This document shows positions 1 to 9,404 of a stretch of DNA of 64,000 bases, piece by piece. Position numbers and translations under genes: made by a program. Positions within the stretch are counted from its first letter, which is position 1, and each line of letters starts with the position of its first letter. The stretch comes from Stanieria cyanosphaera PCC 7437 (GTDB lineage: Bacteria; Cyanobacteriota; Cyanobacteriia; Cyanobacteriales; Xenococcaceae), in assembly GCF_000317575.1 (NCBI RefSeq), contig NC_019748.1, positions 2,124,001 through 2,188,000 on the forward strand. Direction: 5' to 3'. The notes under the pieces are model-generated. The model ran no database searches. It was not told where the DNA came from and saw nothing but the letters and a program-made list of their open reading frames with translations.

Positions 1-259
1 CAGGTTGAAGTTTTACCGCATTGGCATCACCGAGGATTTCTTGAGCCAAACGATGCGCCAAATCTATTTCTAGACCAACTAAATTACCTTTTTGATCAAT
101 AAAACCAAGCGGACGAAGATTATCTTTAACTGCTACGATTAATTGACCACGACTTTTAATTTCTTCTAACTGAGCAGCTACGGTTAGAGAAGCTCTCATT
201 AAAGTCAAAGCTATCAGTGTGATAGCTAAAGTCAAGGCAAATAAAGGTCGTCCTTTCAT
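1..259 (-). CDS. Amino-acid-type ABC transporter substrate-binding protein, N-terminal part (partial)
   Basis: The reading frame opens at 259 on the minus strand and runs off the left edge, so only about 86 residues are visible. A hydrophobic signal sequence of about 28 residues is followed by LEEIKSRGQLIVAVKDN and then LGFIDQKGNLVGLEIDLAHR. That pattern is the start of the bacterial family 3 periplasmic solute-binding fold, which captures polar amino acids or similar small solutes for an ABC importer. The ligand cannot be judged because the binding-site residues lie outside the window. An in-frame TTG a few codons upstream is a possible alternative start. Confidence 0.75.
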   Translation of the reverse strand, partial: MKGRPLFALTLAITLIALTLMRASLTVAAQLEEIKSRGQLIVAVKDNLRPLGFIDQKGNLVGLEIDLAHRLAQEILGDANAVKLQP

Positions 260-300
260 GAGATTTAGGCGTAGCAAGATTTTGTTGTTCAAAAATGGTT

Positions 301-334
301 AAAACTCGGCTTATTTGTCAGAGAAACCGAGTTT
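301..334 (-). terminator. Hairpin terminator behind rplT
   Basis: An 8-bp perfect stem, AAACTCGG (302-309) with CCGAGTTT (327-334), lies 42 bases beyond the rplT stop. On the minus strand it is followed by a T-rich run. This fits an intrinsic terminator for the rpmI-rplT unit. Confidence 0.55.
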
Positions 335-375
335 CATTCATAAATAGTCGATTTTGTTGATTTAAGAACAAGTTT

Positions 376-726
376 TTATGCCTGTTTGGCTAAGTCTACT
401 ACTTTACTAAAAGCTTGAGGATCGACCATTGCTAATTGTGCTAGCATTTTGCGATTCAAACCAATATTTGCTTTTTTTAGGTTACCTGTTAGTTGACTGT
501 AACTCATGCCATGTTGACGCGCAGCAGCATTAATTCTAGTAATCCAAAGACGGCGGAAATCTCTTTTACGTTTGCGGCGGTCGCGATAAGCATTCCGCAA
601 TGCCTTCATTACCTGCTGATTAGCTGTGCGGAATAATCTTGAATGAGAACCGCGAAATCCTTTAGCTAGTTTAAGAATTTTTTTGCGACGTTTGCGGGCG
701 ACATTACCCCTTTTAACTCTGGTCAT
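376..726 (-). CDS. rplT: 50S ribosomal protein L20
   Basis: This is a 116-residue protein of the length and sequence expected for bacterial L20, which binds 23S rRNA early in large-subunit assembly. It starts [16 protein letters not shown], has the very basic N-terminal tail, and contains the family segment [16 protein letters not shown] and the later [13 protein letters not shown]. It lies 79 bases downstream of rpmI on the same strand and is probably co-transcribed with it. The infC gene that heads this operon in many bacteria is not next to it here. Confidence 0.97.
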   Translation of the reverse strand: MTRVKRGNVARKRRKKILKLAKGFRGSHSRLFRTANQQVMKALRNAYRDRRKRKRDFRRLWITRINAAARQHGMSYSQLTGNLKKANIGLNRKMLAQLAMVDPQAFSKVVDLAKQA

Positions 727-805
727 AGTTTCTCTTCTTTAGTGAATTTATTTTATTGACGACTATTTCTTTAACTATCAACGTTTGTGTTGGTTTAATA
801 GTTAA

Positions 806-1009
806 TTACATATAAGGCATCATCAAACGTACATTTTTTTCATCAGCCTCATCAACTAAAGCAATGTTAGAAAGACGGCGACGAGTACGTTCTTTGCTTT
901 TAGGTTGTAACAAGTGATTTTTAAAAGCTTTCCGTCTAAAAATTTTTTTACCGCTACCAGTAGGACGAAAACGCTTGGCAGCAGCCTTGCGAGTTTTTAA
1001 CTTAGGCAT
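806..1009 (-). CDS. rpmI: 50S ribosomal protein L35
   Basis: This is a 67-residue basic protein starting [14 protein letters not shown] with the internal segment [18 protein letters not shown], both typical of L35 of the large ribosomal subunit. The length is normal for cyanobacteria. It is the first gene of a two-gene rpmI-rplT unit on the minus strand. Upstream lies a repeat-containing gap shared with the 3' side of ftsH, so the unit must have its own promoter in 1010-1120 or inside the repeat element. Confidence 0.96.
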   Translation of the reverse strand: MPKLKTRKAAAKRFRPTGSGKKIFRRKAFKNHLLQPKSKERTRRRLSNIALVDEADEKNVRLMMPYM

Positions 1010-1121
1010 GAACGATTATTTATAATTCGACACAATTTACCATTATACCTTGATTTTGCTAGTCGTCAGCAATTTATTTTACTGATTATTTTTGATGAAC
1101 TAAATGAATTAGCTAGACTTT

Positions 1122-1335
1122 TATAGCAACCGAACTATAGCTTAAATAGGGGTAATTCATGAATTATCCCTACTGAACTCTCTGTGTCTGGTGTTCGGTC
1201 GGCGTTCCCTTGCGTCTTGCGGAGGGGCTGACTCTGGAACTTGATTCCAGAGCTTGTACGCCCCGTCCGACGCGGGTTCCGACCGCTGGCGCGCGAAACT
1301 ATTCTATCGTCCTAATCTTTAATTCAACTGCTATA
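1122..1335. repeat. Mosaic MITE-like element with a GC-rich foldback core
   Basis: This element fills the gap between rpmI and ftsH. It begins TATAGCAACCGAA and ends, read on the minus strand, with TATAGCAGTTGAATTAAAG and then ATTAGGAC. The right arm closely resembles the arm of the 106-bp element at 13748 and 17441. Inside are a palindromic segment around AATTCATGAATT (about 1156-1170) and a GC-rich block (1196-1302). That block contains the hairpin CTCTGGAA-cttga-TTCCAGAG and outer GGTCGG/CCGACC arms. No reading frame is apparent. Confidence 0.5.
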
Positions 1336-1348
1336 CCACAACTAAATT

Positions 1349-3298
1349 CTATGAAGAAGCAACTAATTTAGAGCTATCGGAGGCTGAAAATTTGGCTACT
1401 AACTGACGAAATTCGTCTCCAGTGATGGTTTCTTGCTCGATCAAAATATCAACAATGCGATCAACGGTAGAGCGATTTTGACGAATGATATTTTTGGCTT
1501 TTTCATAAGCATGAATCAGGATTGAGCGGATTTGATCATCGATTTGGTATTCTGTAACCTTAGAATATTCTGAGCGTTTCATCGAATCTCCTCCCAAAAA
1601 CACTGGTTGTTCTTGTCCTTCTAAAGCAAGAGGACCAAGATCCGACATTCCAAATTTAGTTACCATTTGCCTTGCTAAAGAAGTAACTTTTTCCAGGTCA
1701 TTACTTGCACCTGTGGTAATTTCGCTATCACCGAAAATAATTTCTTCTGCTGCTCTACCTCCCAAAGTAGAAGTTATCATTGCTAAAATTTGGTTTTTGG
1801 TGATTAAACCTTGTTCTTCATCAGGAGTAAACCAAGTCAAACCCTTTGCTTGTCCGCGAGGAATCAACGTAACTTTTTCTAAAGGATCGTGGTCGGGAAT
1901 GAGAGTAGCAACCAAAGCATGACCAACCTCATGATAAGCAATTAAACGTTTCGCTTTACTATCTACTAAAGATGCACCTTCCATACCTGCTACTACCCGA
2001 TCAATGGCATCATTGATTTCTAACATGGTAATGGCATCTTTGCGTCTTCTTGCCGTCAGAATAGCAGCTTCATTGAGGAGGTTGGCTAAATCTGCACCAG
2101 AGAAACCAGGAGTTCGACGAGCGATCGCATCTAAAGAAATTTCTGGAGCGACTTTTTTATTACGAGCGTGAACTTCTAAAATCCCTAATCTACCTTCAAA
2201 ATCGGGATAGTCTACCATTACTTGACGGTCAAAACGACCAGGACGAAGTAAGGCTGAATCTAGGACATCGGGACGGTTGGTAGCAGCAATGACAATAATA
2301 CCTGCATTGCCTTCAAAACCATCCATTTCAGTTAGTAATTGATTAAGAGTTTGTTCTCTCTCATCGTTACCACCACCAATGCCTGCACCTCTTTGACGAC
2401 CTACTGCATCAATTTCATCGATAAAAATTAAACAAGGTGCATTTTCCTTCGCTTTCCTAAACAAATCGCGGACACGAGATGCACCGACACCAACAAACAT
2501 TTCGACAAATTCCGAACCAGAGATGCTAAAGAAAGGAACTCCAGCTTCTCCTGCGATCGCTTTAGCTAACAAAGTCTTTCCTGTACCAGGAGGGCCTACT
2601 AATAACATTCCTCTTGGTATTTTTGCGCCTATGGCAGTAAATTTTTCTGGTTGTTTGAGAAAAGTAACAATTTCTTGCAATTCTTCTTTAGCTTCTTCAA
2701 TTCCAGCTACATCTCCAAATTGGATTCCTGTTTTCGCTTCCATTTGAAATCGAGCGCGAGATTTGCCAAAATTAAAAGCTTGACCAGAAGCAGAAGCAGA
2801 ACGACGAATAATCATCACTAATCCTGCTAGCAACAAAAAAACAATGAAGAGATTGAGAAGAATACCAACCGCAGCCGTGCGATCGGCAGAGTTATCAATT
2901 TCTAATTCTGCATTATTGGCTCGAATTTTAGGAATTAAGTTTTGGTCTTGATTTTGATTGAATAAAATTACAGTTTTGGCAGGTTCGTCTGCAGTTTGAC
3001 CTTTGAGAGTAACTTTTGCCCGATTCGTAGTTTCATCTAATTGAACTTTGTCAATTTGTCCTTGTTCAAGTTGTTGCAAAAACTGACTGTAGCTAAGGGT
3101 GTTTTTATTTTCTTGTCCCAAAGCTGGTGTTGTCAAAAGAACAGTTTGTAGAATCATCCAACCAGCAGCAAGTTTTTTCCAAGCAGCAGAACGATGTTTC
3201 GGTTGATTTACTACTACAGTAGATTGATTTGATTGATGGTTACAATCTACCTCGGCTGGATTATTTCTGTTCATCTGACAAGTTTTTTTCATATACAC
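1349..3298 (-). CDS. ftsH: ATP-dependent zinc metalloprotease FtsH
   Basis: This is a 649-residue membrane AAA+ protease that extracts and degrades membrane proteins. In cyanobacteria FtsH complexes act in photosystem II repair and iron responses. Visible elements are a hydrophobic segment near residues 38-60, a periplasmic/lumenal region, a second membrane segment (about 144-164), Walker A GPPGTGKT (235-242), Walker B IFIDEID (about 291-297), the arginine-finger region [10 protein letters not shown] and the zinc site HEVGH (456-460). The central region most resembles the FtsH3/FtsH1 type, from memory of cyanobacterial sequences. The first 35 or so residues are polar and unusual, so the true start could be an internal codon. 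It stands alone on the minus strand. Confidence 0.95.
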   Translation of the reverse strand: MYMKKTCQMNRNNPAEVDCNHQSNQSTVVVNQPKHRSAAWKKLAAGWMILQTVLLTTPALGQENKNTLSYSQFLQQLEQGQIDKVQLDETTNRAKVTLKGQTADEPAKTVILFNQNQDQNLIPKIRANNAELEIDNSADRTAAVGILLNLFIVFLLLAGLVMIIRRSASASGQAFNFGKSRARFQMEAKTGIQFGDVAGIEEAKEELQEIVTFLKQPEKFTAIGAKIPRGMLLVGPPGTGKTLLAKAIAGEAGVPFFSISGSEFVEMFVGVGASRVRDLFRKAKENAPCLIFIDEIDAVGRQRGAGIGGGNDEREQTLNQLLTEMDGFEGNAGIIVIAATNRPDVLDSALLRPGRFDRQVMVDYPDFEGRLGILEVHARNKKVAPEISLDAIARRTPGFSGADLANLLNEAAILTARRRKDAITMLEINDAIDRVVAGMEGASLVDSKAKRLIAYHEVGHALVATLIPDHDPLEKVTLIPRGQAKGLTWFTPDEEQGLITKNQILAMITSTLGGRAAEEIIFGDSEITTGASNDLEKVTSLARQMVTKFGMSDLGPLALEGQEQPVFLGGDSMKRSEYSKVTEYQIDDQIRSILIHAYEKAKNIIRQNRSTVDRIVDILIEQETITGDEFRQLVAKFSASDSSKLVASS

Positions 3299-3697
3299 AG
3301 TGACACTAATTAGCTGAAGTATCTTAAGCCTAACTAAAAAATTCCTATTTCTGCCAGTAATGCTTTCTTAATACTTTTAAAAACAAAATATCTAGATTAT
3401 ATTTCTAGTTTGACACGTTGATCGTGATTTAGAAAAGCTTTAGTACAACTCAAAGCCAGAAGAATTCAAAAAGGCTAAGAGTCAGTCGAGGAGATTATCA
3501 GGCGCGAAGCGCTTCGCGCCTTGGCTGCGCCAAGATCGCGCGTGCATCGTGGGGTTAACAAAAATCAAAGAGAAAAAAGTGTTTCAGGTTAAAGAAATTG
3601 CTTAACCTATTTTAATTGATTGGATCGTGTTTTATTTTGCACGTATCTCCTATTTGGTTGATAATACTAAATCAAAAAAGCTAGGATTAGATGTAAT
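3299..3697. other. Intergenic gap between divergent ftsH and the xylanase gene, with a palindromic repeat
   Basis: There is no supported gene here. A perfect 20-base palindrome, GGCGCGAAGCGCTTCGCGCC (3501-3520), is followed at once by TTGGC-tgc-GCCAA. The same modules recur at 8424-8453. The rest is AT-rich and must hold the promoters of the two divergent genes. Confidence 0.5.
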
Positions 3698-4786
3698 ATG
3701 ATTACCCGACGTATTTTTCTAAATTATTCCACAATTGCTGCTATATCATACAGTTTGACAATTAATAGTTGTTCTAAAGTTTCTAACCCTCCCAATAATA
3801 CTCTTAGTAATATTGCAAAAATGAATCAGCGTCTTTATGGTTCAGCGATCAATAGCAGCTATATGAATGATGTAACGTATTTGCAACTAATAAAAGACAA
3901 CTGCAACATTATCACTCCAGAATGGGAAATGAAATGGGCAGAATTAGAACCAACTCCTGGTGAGTTTAATACATATAATCTTGATAAAATTATCGATTTT
4001 GCTGTTACCAATAACCTTAAAGTGCGCGGACACACTCTTTTTTGGGATACTTCTCATCCTAAACACCGCAGTTTTCCTCCCAGCGTACAAGAATTTAGCG
4101 ATATGTACGAGCAAGTGATGAGAAGATACGAACAAAAAAACGTTATCTTTTGCTGGGATGTGATTAACGAAGTTCTAATCGATCCACAAATGAATCCTAG
4201 CGATACTACAGATAATCCAGATTGGAGTTTATTGAAAGGTGTCACACCAGAATTACTTAGGGATATTGTCCAGGTTGTTAATCGCAGATCGCCGAATTTG
4301 GAAACTTATATTAATGATTTTAATATTGAACAAGCAGGTGACAAACAAGATAAATTTTTAAAATTAGGTCAATATTTGGCACAAAATACCAACTTAACAG
4401 GGTTAGGTATACAATCTCATCTCATTTTTTCTAAAGAGAATCCCTTTCAGATTGACGAATTTGAAGATTTATTAAAAAAAATCAAAGATATTGGACTAAA
4501 ACCAGTCATTACTGAACTTGACGTGATTATGTATCCACCATTTCCGAATTCTATTGAGGAAATTGACCATATAATAGGTGATTTGTATCAAAAATACTGT
4601 GAAACTGCTATCAATAATGGTGTAGATACAATTGTTACCTGGGGAATAACAGATAAATTTTCCTACATATATGATTTTACACAACAGCAACGAGAACAAA
4701 CGCGCCCACACCCATTTGATAGTCATATGAATCCCAAAAAAGCTCGAGATGCAATAGCAGAAGCTTTATCAATGCCAATCAAATGA
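3698..4786 (+). CDS. GH10 endo-1,4-beta-xylanase, Tat-type exported lipoprotein
   Basis: This is a 362-residue glycoside hydrolase of family 10, the retaining enzymes that cut the beta-1,4-xylan backbone. The acid/base glutamate lies in WDVINEV (E158) and the nucleophile in ITELDV (E273). Other family marks are ITPEWEMKW and VRGHTLFWD. The N-terminus ITRRIFLNYS matches a twin-arginine export motif and is followed by a hydrophobic stretch and a cysteine at 25, so the product may be a lipid-anchored surface enzyme. No carbohydrate-binding module is attached. No neighbour is related to polysaccharide use. Function is inferred from motifs; the real substrate could be another beta-glycan. Confidence 0.9.
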   Translation: MITRRIFLNYSTIAAISYSLTINSCSKVSNPPNNTLSNIAKMNQRLYGSAINSSYMNDVTYLQLIKDNCNIITPEWEMKWAELEPTPGEFNTYNLDKIIDFAVTNNLKVRGHTLFWDTSHPKHRSFPPSVQEFSDMYEQVMRRYEQKNVIFCWDVINEVLIDPQMNPSDTTDNPDWSLLKGVTPELLRDIVQVVNRRSPNLETYINDFNIEQAGDKQDKFLKLGQYLAQNTNLTGLGIQSHLIFSKENPFQIDEFEDLLKKIKDIGLKPVITELDVIMYPPFPNSIEEIDHIIGDLYQKYCETAINNGVDTIVTWGITDKFSYIYDFTQQQREQTRPHPFDSHMNPKKARDAIAEALSMPIK

Positions 4787-4976
4787 GAAAGGGCTACAAA
4801 AAATTAATGTTATATGAAATAGAAAAAAGAATGCTACACATCAATCTCCGCGTCGCCGAGTTTCCTTCTTCTCTCCTCAGCTATTCGTAGTAAACATTTA
4901 AGTATTTCATATTACTACCTTTTTCAAAAATGTTTCAAAAATGGGAGGAGAGCGATAACAGGGGAATTGCTAATAT

Positions 4977-6641
4977 TTAAAAACTAAAAGTAGTGCGAAT
5001 AGTACCAATAACTAGATCATCATTATCCTGATTATTATCAGGGGCAGAAACCCACACCACCCCAGGAGTAATCGCAATATGATCCGTCAGCATGTACTGA
5101 TAAAACGCTTCAACGTGTAAGGAAGTATCCGCATCATCTCCAATCCCTTCAATACTTGAATCAGTTACCCACGGTTCCATCCCTACAATGATTCCTGCTA
5201 AATTCCCTTCTTTACCTAAATCAGGCAATGCTAAAGTCGCTGCCCAATTCCACACATCCTGTGTACCTCGGTTCAATTGTTCTGCTAAAGAATCAAGAGT
5301 GGTAACTTTACTCAACGTACCCCAACCACCGACAATCAGGCGCGTGCTTATACTATAGGAAAATTGTAAGCTATAGGAATTACTCACTGTGGGTACAGCT
5401 TGCCCAAATAAATCTTCAGTTAAAGATTGGATGTTAGCTAGATTACTACCTGTTTCGGTATCGCTTTGGTTATAACCATGCACATAGGTAGCAGCAATGG
5501 TTAAACTTTCACTAGGAGTAAAAGTAATTTGTCCCAGGGCTGAAAAAGGGCCATTCAATAATCCATTTCCTTGAGTTGCCTCATTAGCAGGAGAAGCTAA
5601 ATAACCAGCACTTAGTTCTAATGTATCTGCTAAACGATGAATAATTCCCAACCCAGCATCTCCTGGAGGTAAATAAATCGGGTTGCGAGTGCCAAAAGCA
5701 GAAATTGCTCCAGAAGCAGCATCGCCATCGAGGACACTCACGGTATTGGCAATGTCATCGGCTGCGATTCCTGCTGGACCTAAAATTATATTAGTCTTGT
5801 CTCCCAGAGGAAAGTTATAAAAGAGTACTTCTAAACCCAAATCATTATCGGCGGGTTCGGCAAAGGCTAAGTCTCCTGCGAAGGTGCCAGTTTCTTCGGC
5901 AAAGGAGGGAAAGTTGCCTGTGGAAAGACGGGTAAAGAGTAAGTCTTTTCCTGTGAAGCTGGTTTCTAGTTCGAGGCGGGTACGATTGCCTAAGACGGCT
6001 ACTTGATCTGCCTCTCCTGCCAAGACGCTACCTAACCCAAAGATTACTTCTCCTGCTAGTTTGGTGGTGGTGGAGAATTGAGTCAATTCTAACTCGCCAA
6101 TTCTAGCTTGTATTCCATCAGTTCTTCCCTTTAAAATAGCTAATTCTTCTTGAAATTCTTGCATTAACCGTAAAATGGTGTTTAGCTCTTCTTGCGACAT
6201 AGTTTGGCTATCAGCAAGCAAACGTTCAATTTGATTTAAACAAGCATTTAATCCTGCTGCAAATTCGTAACGAGACAAAGCTTGATTGCCCCGATAAGTT
6301 TGATTGGGATAACCTACAATACAACCGTAACGGTCTACTAAACTTCTTAATGCTTCATAAGCCCAATCTGTAGAAGAAACATCTCGTAGTTGGTTGACAT
6401 TTGTAACTTGATCCATTGAATGCTCATCATTATAGTTTTCTATAATTCTTAAACTATCTTTCTCCGCATTTCTTTGATTTGCTCTTATAACATTTGAACT
6501 GAAGTCTTGATTAGCTGGTTGTTCAAAAGCTTTAGCTTCTGTAAATAAAGTAAAAGAAACAACAATTACAGTTAAAGTAATGGTTGGAATTTTGCATAAT
6601 ATATTTAACATTTTTTTCAATACCCACACCAAATTTGTCAA
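4977..6641 (-). CDS. SLH-domain outer-membrane porin (iron-uptake/OprB-like family)
   Basis: This is a 554-residue cyanobacterial porin. A signal peptide (about residues 12-38) is followed by one SLH domain (about 85-140, with DVSSTDWAYEALRSLVDRYG and the NQALSRYEFAAGLNACL region). A short coiled coil around residues 145-180 comes next. The C-terminal two thirds have alternating beta strands of an OprB-like barrel, ending TTFSF with a terminal phenylalanine as expected for outer-membrane assembly. Proteins of this family anchor to peptidoglycan through the SLH domain and let ions and small solutes cross the outer membrane. The gene stands alone. The solute cannot be told from sequence. Confidence 0.88.
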   Translation of the reverse strand: MTNLVWVLKKMLNILCKIPTITLTVIVVSFTLFTEAKAFEQPANQDFSSNVIRANQRNAEKDSLRIIENYNDEHSMDQVTNVNQLRDVSSTDWAYEALRSLVDRYGCIVGYPNQTYRGNQALSRYEFAAGLNACLNQIERLLADSQTMSQEELNTILRLMQEFQEELAILKGRTDGIQARIGELELTQFSTTTKLAGEVIFGLGSVLAGEADQVAVLGNRTRLELETSFTGKDLLFTRLSTGNFPSFAEETGTFAGDLAFAEPADNDLGLEVLFYNFPLGDKTNIILGPAGIAADDIANTVSVLDGDAASGAISAFGTRNPIYLPPGDAGLGIIHRLADTLELSAGYLASPANEATQGNGLLNGPFSALGQITFTPSESLTIAATYVHGYNQSDTETGSNLANIQSLTEDLFGQAVPTVSNSYSLQFSYSISTRLIVGGWGTLSKVTTLDSLAEQLNRGTQDVWNWAATLALPDLGKEGNLAGIIVGMEPWVTDSSIEGIGDDADTSLHVEAFYQYMLTDHIAITPGVVWVSAPDNNQDNDDLVIGTIRTTFSF

Positions 6642-7084
6642 GCAAGCTCAAAAGAATTGCTTTTGTACAGTAGTTTTCTACAGCGTGGTTGGATAGACCA
6701 AGATTGATTCTGTTAGGGAACAGAAAAAAATAAGCAATAGTTCAATTCAATGAATTTTGTAGTCTATTCAACAGCATTTATCGCAGTAAAATACAGATTC
6801 TATTTTGACATCTTCTCTCAAAAATAAAATTAAAAAATTTCAGAAAAATTAGTTTTGTTTCTAAATTGACTAAAACTTTTTGCTAAATTATTTTGATAAT
6901 TTTAAACTAAATACAGATTTAAATTTAATATACCTTTATTAGCTGTGTGCTGAATTTAGGAGGTCGCGTCTACGGAATTTATTTCCGCCGTTTAAAAAAC
7001 GACCGTTTCAGCACAATAACAACGCCCCATCCCTCCAGTAAACTGGGAGATTTCTTACGGAAGAAAGTTAAAAAGGTTGAGACA
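6642..7084. other. AT-rich gap upstream of the porin gene with a large foldback
   Basis: No gene is supported. The segment 6946-7015 can fold on itself: TGTGCTGAA pairs with TTCAGCACA, with inner arms GGTCG/CGACC and a small CGGAA/TTCCG hairpin. A second hairpin, CTCCAG-taaa-CTGGGAG, lies near 7030-7050. These could terminate the gene ending at 7085 or be the footprint of a lost insertion sequence. I cannot decide between these. Confidence 0.4.
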
Positions 7085-8323
7085 TTAATTTTGTTCGAGT
7101 TGATGACCACAAACACGACAAAAATTAGTTAATTTATAAGTTTTTTGGTTGCAATTAGGACAATTGGTATACTGATTGAAACCGCAATAGTGACAAAAGC
7201 GATCATTTAGACGTAGTTGAGAATTACAATTAATACAACGAATTTTTTCGATTCTTTTTTTAGCTTGAATTCGTTGATTAAAAACAAATCGTTGCAAAAA
7301 TTTAATTAAGCCAAAACCCAACAAAGGGATAATTAAAATTAATACATAGTTAGAAACAAATAATAATCCACCCAACAGGGTAACAATCGATTCAATCGCT
7401 ATCCTAATAAGATTGCCAAACTGAATAAATTCAAAAACTTTAATTAATAAAGGAATGCAAAAAATTAAGAGTAAATGCCAACTCAGTAGTGCTTGTAAGC
7501 CTTGATTTTTTATAGTTGCATTTTTGTGCCAAAAGTAAGCCCCGATAATTAATGGTAAAAGAAATAAAGTTTGTAAAAGTAATTGTTTGTTAGGATACCA
7601 AAACTGAGCAGATTGATAAGCTTTTTTGATTTGTTTGTATTCTGAAGTATTATTGAGAAGTTTAAGATAAGCATCGGCAGCAGGAACTTGAATTAATCTT
7701 GTTTGCTTCTGTAAGATTTGTTGTTTCTTGTTGCTAATTTGATTTGTTTTAGTATCAATCTCAGATTTTATTTGGTCTGCGGTTGTTTGATTGATAGAGT
7801 TTTGAGGAGTTTGACCCGCTATTTTTTCAAGTAAGGTTGAATCGTACTGACTTTGTAGAGTTTGAATTTCTTGATTTAGATTAGAAATCTCTGTTCTAAT
7901 CTGCTCAATATCTGCTTTAATTTCGATGTTATCTGGAGTATTGATCTCTTTTTCTAAACGCAAATAATTGTCACATAATTTGGAAACTTTTCCCAATTTA
8001 TTTTGATTATTAAAATGAGAAAAATTATTATGGTTAATTAAATTTTCAATTGTTGCTGCTTTTAAAGCAAAACTTTCTTTGTTTGTTGCTGTGTAATAAT
8101 TTTCAATAGTCGAAAAACAAGGAATTTCTTCTGATGGATTAAATATCCATTGAGAAATATTATTCAAGCCACTAAAGACATTAAACAGAACAAAAATATC
8201 GATTAAGATGAGAATAACAAGACTAACTTTGTTAAGCGATTCATGATGAATATAAGTAGATTTACGAATTAACTTTCGGGCAATTTTTTTAATAAAAGAG
8301 AACATATATATTTTATAAAGCAT
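7085..8323 (-). CDS. Membrane protein with coiled coil and C-terminal double zinc ribbon
   Basis: This 412-residue protein has no function I recognise. It has a hydrophobic segment near residues 30-55 (VSLVILILIDIFVLFNVF). A glutamine-rich coiled-coil stretch follows (about 135-220), and then three or so membrane segments between about 245 and 345. The C-terminus (365-412) carries two CxxC pairs of the zinc-ribbon type: CINCNSQ with CHYCGFN, then CPNCNQK with CRVCGHQ. Such double zinc ribbons usually mediate protein or nucleic-acid contacts on the cytoplasmic side. A later start at MFSFIKK is equally possible. No neighbour hints at a role. Confidence 0.6.
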   Translation of the reverse strand: MLYKIYMFSFIKKIARKLIRKSTYIHHESLNKVSLVILILIDIFVLFNVFSGLNNISQWIFNPSEEIPCFSTIENYYTATNKESFALKAATIENLINHNNFSHFNNQNKLGKVSKLCDNYLRLEKEINTPDNIEIKADIEQIRTEISNLNQEIQTLQSQYDSTLLEKIAGQTPQNSINQTTADQIKSEIDTKTNQISNKKQQILQKQTRLIQVPAADAYLKLLNNTSEYKQIKKAYQSAQFWYPNKQLLLQTLFLLPLIIGAYFWHKNATIKNQGLQALLSWHLLLIFCIPLLIKVFEFIQFGNLIRIAIESIVTLLGGLLFVSNYVLILIIPLLGFGLIKFLQRFVFNQRIQAKKRIEKIRCINCNSQLRLNDRFCHYCGFNQYTNCPNCNQKTYKLTNFCRVCGHQLEQN

Positions 8324-8423
8324 CCCAAATTAATAAAATCAGCATACTTTGCTCATCCATTACATGGCTGCTGATGTTGCGAATTTGCAATCTTTAGCAA
8401 AAAACCTGAAAAATATTTGTGAT

Positions 8424-8453
8424 CTTGGCGTAGCCAAGGCGCGAAGCGATCGC
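8424..8453. repeat. Extragenic palindromic repeat ending in HIP1
   Basis: CTTGGC-gta-GCCAAG is followed by GCGCGAAGCGATCGC. It uses the same two modules as the repeat at 3501-3533 in the opposite order, and ends in the HIP1 octamer. Confidence 0.5.
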
Positions 8454-8570
8454 TACCAGAATGAGAGCTTATTCATTAGTTTTTAATAAGCTAAAAATAA
8501 GCCTCGCTCAAAAAGTGTTTTCTATCTAACCCAGCAAAATTATTTGTATATTTTCTTTTAGTTAGATAAT

Positions 8571-9347
8571 TTAAGAGGTTGTTGACAAAATAAGATTTAT
8601 TTGGGTAATTTCCTGGGATAAATCCAGAAATTCTAAACGCCCATTCATAGTTTCAACTAAAGTTTGAGATAATAATAATCTCATTCCTGGAGATAGATTA
8701 ATTTCTTGAATTAATTTCTTAATCTCATCTCTACTTAAATTATTGACTGCTGGATTTATCTCATTATTTTTTTGCCAAAGTTGAGCAGGACAATCAAAGT
8801 TTATTTCAAGCTTGATTTCATTAAATTTAGGCTCACAATTACTAACAACAGTAATTTTTCCTTCATTCATTAAAGAAATTCCACTGTCAATTAAATTAAC
8901 AAGTGCTTGAATTAAACGAGCGCGATCGGCAAGTACATAACAAGAAGAGTCACAGGGCTGGATTTCTAATTGCAGATTACGATTAGCAGCTTGTAAATGA
9001 GTTAAATTATATACACTATGAAAAACTTCGGCTAATTGAAGAGATTCCAAATGAAGTTGATTAGTGCCGTATTCTGTTTTAGCAACACTAACAATTTCAT
9101 CGATTAATTTCATAAGCTTTAAAGCAGATTTATATGCTTGAGAAATAAACTCTTTTTGCTCTTCTGGACTGTCACACAAATCCGACAAAATTAATTGATG
9201 AAGACCGATTAAACTACTCAAAGGAGAACGTAATTCATGAGAAGTCCGAGCTAAAAAACCCGCTTTAAACTGACTCATTTGTGCTGCCATTTGATAAGCT
9301 AGCTGAGTTTGTTTGAGTTCTTCTTTCAAGTCGTCAATTTCGTTCAT
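8571..9347 (-). CDS. Histidine kinase-like protein with degenerate ATP-binding domain
   Basis: From the ATG at 9347 the product has 258 residues. A short coiled coil (1-30) leads into a HisKA dimerisation/phosphoacceptor domain with TSHELRSPLSSL (H37). The following region aligns with a HATPase_c domain but its key boxes are eroded. The N-box reads NLIDSGISL where NLLxNAxKF is usual, and no DxGxG motif is present (the matching stretch reads NFDCPAQLW). It may therefore be a pseudokinase or a phosphotransfer/dimerisation partner of another kinase. No sensor domain and no response regulator are nearby. The longer frame from 9404 needs a TTG start and is less likely. Confidence 0.7.
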   Translation of the reverse strand: MNEIDDLKEELKQTQLAYQMAAQMSQFKAGFLARTSHELRSPLSSLIGLHQLILSDLCDSPEEQKEFISQAYKSALKLMKLIDEIVSVAKTEYGTNQLHLESLQLAEVFHSVYNLTHLQAANRNLQLEIQPCDSSCYVLADRARLIQALVNLIDSGISLMNEGKITVVSNCEPKFNEIKLEINFDCPAQLWQKNNEINPAVNNLSRDEIKKLIQEINLSPGMRLLLSQTLVETMNGRLEFLDLSQEITQINLILSTTS

Positions 9348-9404
9348 GGCTAAATTATAAAAATAGAGTAGATTTAGTTTGCTACTACCTAACTGCTGAA
9401 TCAA

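Noticed and set aside
6947-7132. A 61-codon plus-strand frame
   Set aside because: It runs through a foldback repeat and overlaps the 3' end of the zinc-ribbon gene, so it is likely a chance frame.
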